Assembly (NCBI GenBank): GCA_039881145.1
Contig: JAYKKI010000061.1
Coordinates: 12,002,001-12,066,000 of the forward strand
DNA length: 64,000 bases
Direction of reading: 5' to 3'
Source of the DNA: Druceiella hillmani
Taxonomy: Eukaryota > Arthropoda > Insecta > Lepidoptera > Hepialidae
Every line of letters starts with the position of its first letter. Position 1 is the first letter of the stretch. The notes beneath the pieces were generated by a model, which saw only the letters and a program-made list of their open reading frames with translations, searched no databases and was not told the DNA's origin. This document shows, one piece after another, positions 63,081-64,000 of this stretch. A program made the position numbers and the translations under genes.

Positions 63081-63372
63081 ATGTTGTATATTAACTACCA
63101 TTCCATTTCCGCCTCTTACATCAGTGGTGTGTAATTCATAAAAATTTAAAACTCCTGGACTTCTAAACAGTTATCTTTATTTATGTATTTAAGTAGTACA
63201 TTAAAAAATAAAGGGAATGCGGTGACCTGAAAAAAATTATGTTGCATATTAACTACCATTCCATTTCCGCCTCTTACATCAGTGGTGTGTAATTCATAAA
63301 AATTTAGAACTCCTGGACCTCTAAACAGTTATCTTTATTTATGTATTTAAGTAGTACATTAAAAAATAAAGG
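63057..63372. repeat. 158-bp tandem duplication in the UGT-B 5' flank
   Basis: Unit 63057-63214 is repeated at 63215-63372 with about five substitutions and no indel seen. It begins 6 nt upstream of the UGT-B ATG, so it duplicates the TTTTTTTCAG acceptor context and conserved upstream block. The high similarity implies a recent event. Confidence 0.93.
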
Positions 63373-63389
63373 ACTGTTTTCAAATATAT

Positions 63390-63438
63390 GTTATTGAAAG
63401 ATCACTTGAGTATCTTACTCAAGTGATCTTTCAATAAC
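63390..63438. repeat. Perfect 23-bp inverted repeat with 3-nt loop
   Basis: Left arm 63390-63412 (starts GTTATTGAAAGATCAC), loop TCT, right arm 63416-63438 the exact reverse complement. Confidence 0.95.
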
Positions 63439-63867
63439 AAGAGATCTTTTGGTTATACTGTCAAGCTTTTCTTTATCAAAGAAACCTCATCTTTCTTGGT
63501 TAAATGCGTCTTTTTTATCAAGTTTTTCACAAATAGAATTTGGAATAATATTCCATAACGTTTCAAGTGCTTTCAAAATTCCTTCTTGAGAAGTCACATA
63601 TATTTCCTTTAATTTACCATTCTTCTTAATTGGAGGTCTTTTTTGATTGGTGGTGTATTTGGGATCTTAATTGACAAATAGTAATTAATTATTTTTAATG
63701 CAAAACAACAATCAAGCCTATCCACTACTTATTAAAGGAAATAGACTTGATTGCTTTTTTGCATTAAAAATAATCAAAACCATTTTTTTTAATATGGCTT
63801 CATTAGTCTTTTTGTGTTTTACCTTTGTCAGAAACTTACTTTCTTCGCCATTGCACCTGCATATATT

Positions 63868-63871
<4 letters not shown>

Positions 63872-63920
<49 letters not shown>
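63872..63920. repeat. (AT)n microsatellite
   Basis: About 49 bp of pure alternating TA. Confidence 0.95.
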
Positions 63921-63923
<3 letters not shown>

Positions 63924-64000
63924 TGGAAAAATGGAATTTTTTTAATAATTAAATACCATTTTTTCAAATTTTTCTGATGTGATCTGATATGTAGTACATT

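Noticed and set aside
63698..63952. 84-codon open frame
   Set aside because: Its C-terminal third is the (AT)n tract, and no coding signal was recognised.

Overview
This is an AT-rich nuclear segment from an animal, almost certainly an insect. It has spliced UDP-glycosyltransferase (UGT) genes with a signal peptide and a C-terminal membrane anchor. It also carries a dense collection of decayed arthropod-type transposons and a tRNA-derived SINE. The order cannot be fixed from sequence alone.

The only convincingly intact genes are two tandem UGT paralogues on the minus strand. UGT-A runs from 11713 down to 2260 (about 505 aa) and UGT-B from 63051 down to 44300 (about 512 aa). Each has four coding exons with the same intron phases and the same exon 2 and exon 3 lengths (223 and 220 nt). 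Each also has a likely 3' splice site just upstream of the ATG, which implies a further non-coding 5' exon. Homology between the copies extends into intron 1 and the 3' flank, so the locus arose by segmental duplication. The UGT-B introns have since grown by transposon insertion.

Layout: 1-2 kb holds a possible exon of an unidentified plus-strand gene (211-468). 2.2-11.8 kb is UGT-A, with a mariner-like element in intron 2. 11.8-44.2 kb is intergenic and is mostly repeat fossils: a Tigger/pogo-like transposase, a mariner N-terminal fragment, a TTAA-flanked piggyBac-like short element plus a partial second copy, a SINE, a 111-bp tandem array, a hAT-like relic, a LINE reverse transcriptase, a Ty3/Gypsy pol relic, a 300-bp inverted-repeat pair, an internally deleted mariner with both ends, and a diverged 1.3-kb direct repeat. 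44.3-63.1 kb is UGT-B. Its introns contain a helicase fragment next to a tandem array of about 143 bp, a relic with an ADGCG(R)QNKN motif, a dispersed repeat and a Tc1-like fossil. 63.1-64 kb is the UGT-B 5' flank, with a 158-bp tandem duplication, a perfect hairpin and an (AT)n tract.

Functionally, the two UGTs would act independently in the endoplasmic reticulum as phase II detoxification or endobiotic-conjugating enzymes. Nothing indicates an operon-like or novel multi-gene system. The most interesting points are small local duplications that copy UGT splice sites, a recurrent class of short-loop perfect inverted repeats, and several non-autonomous transposons whose ends can be defined to the base.
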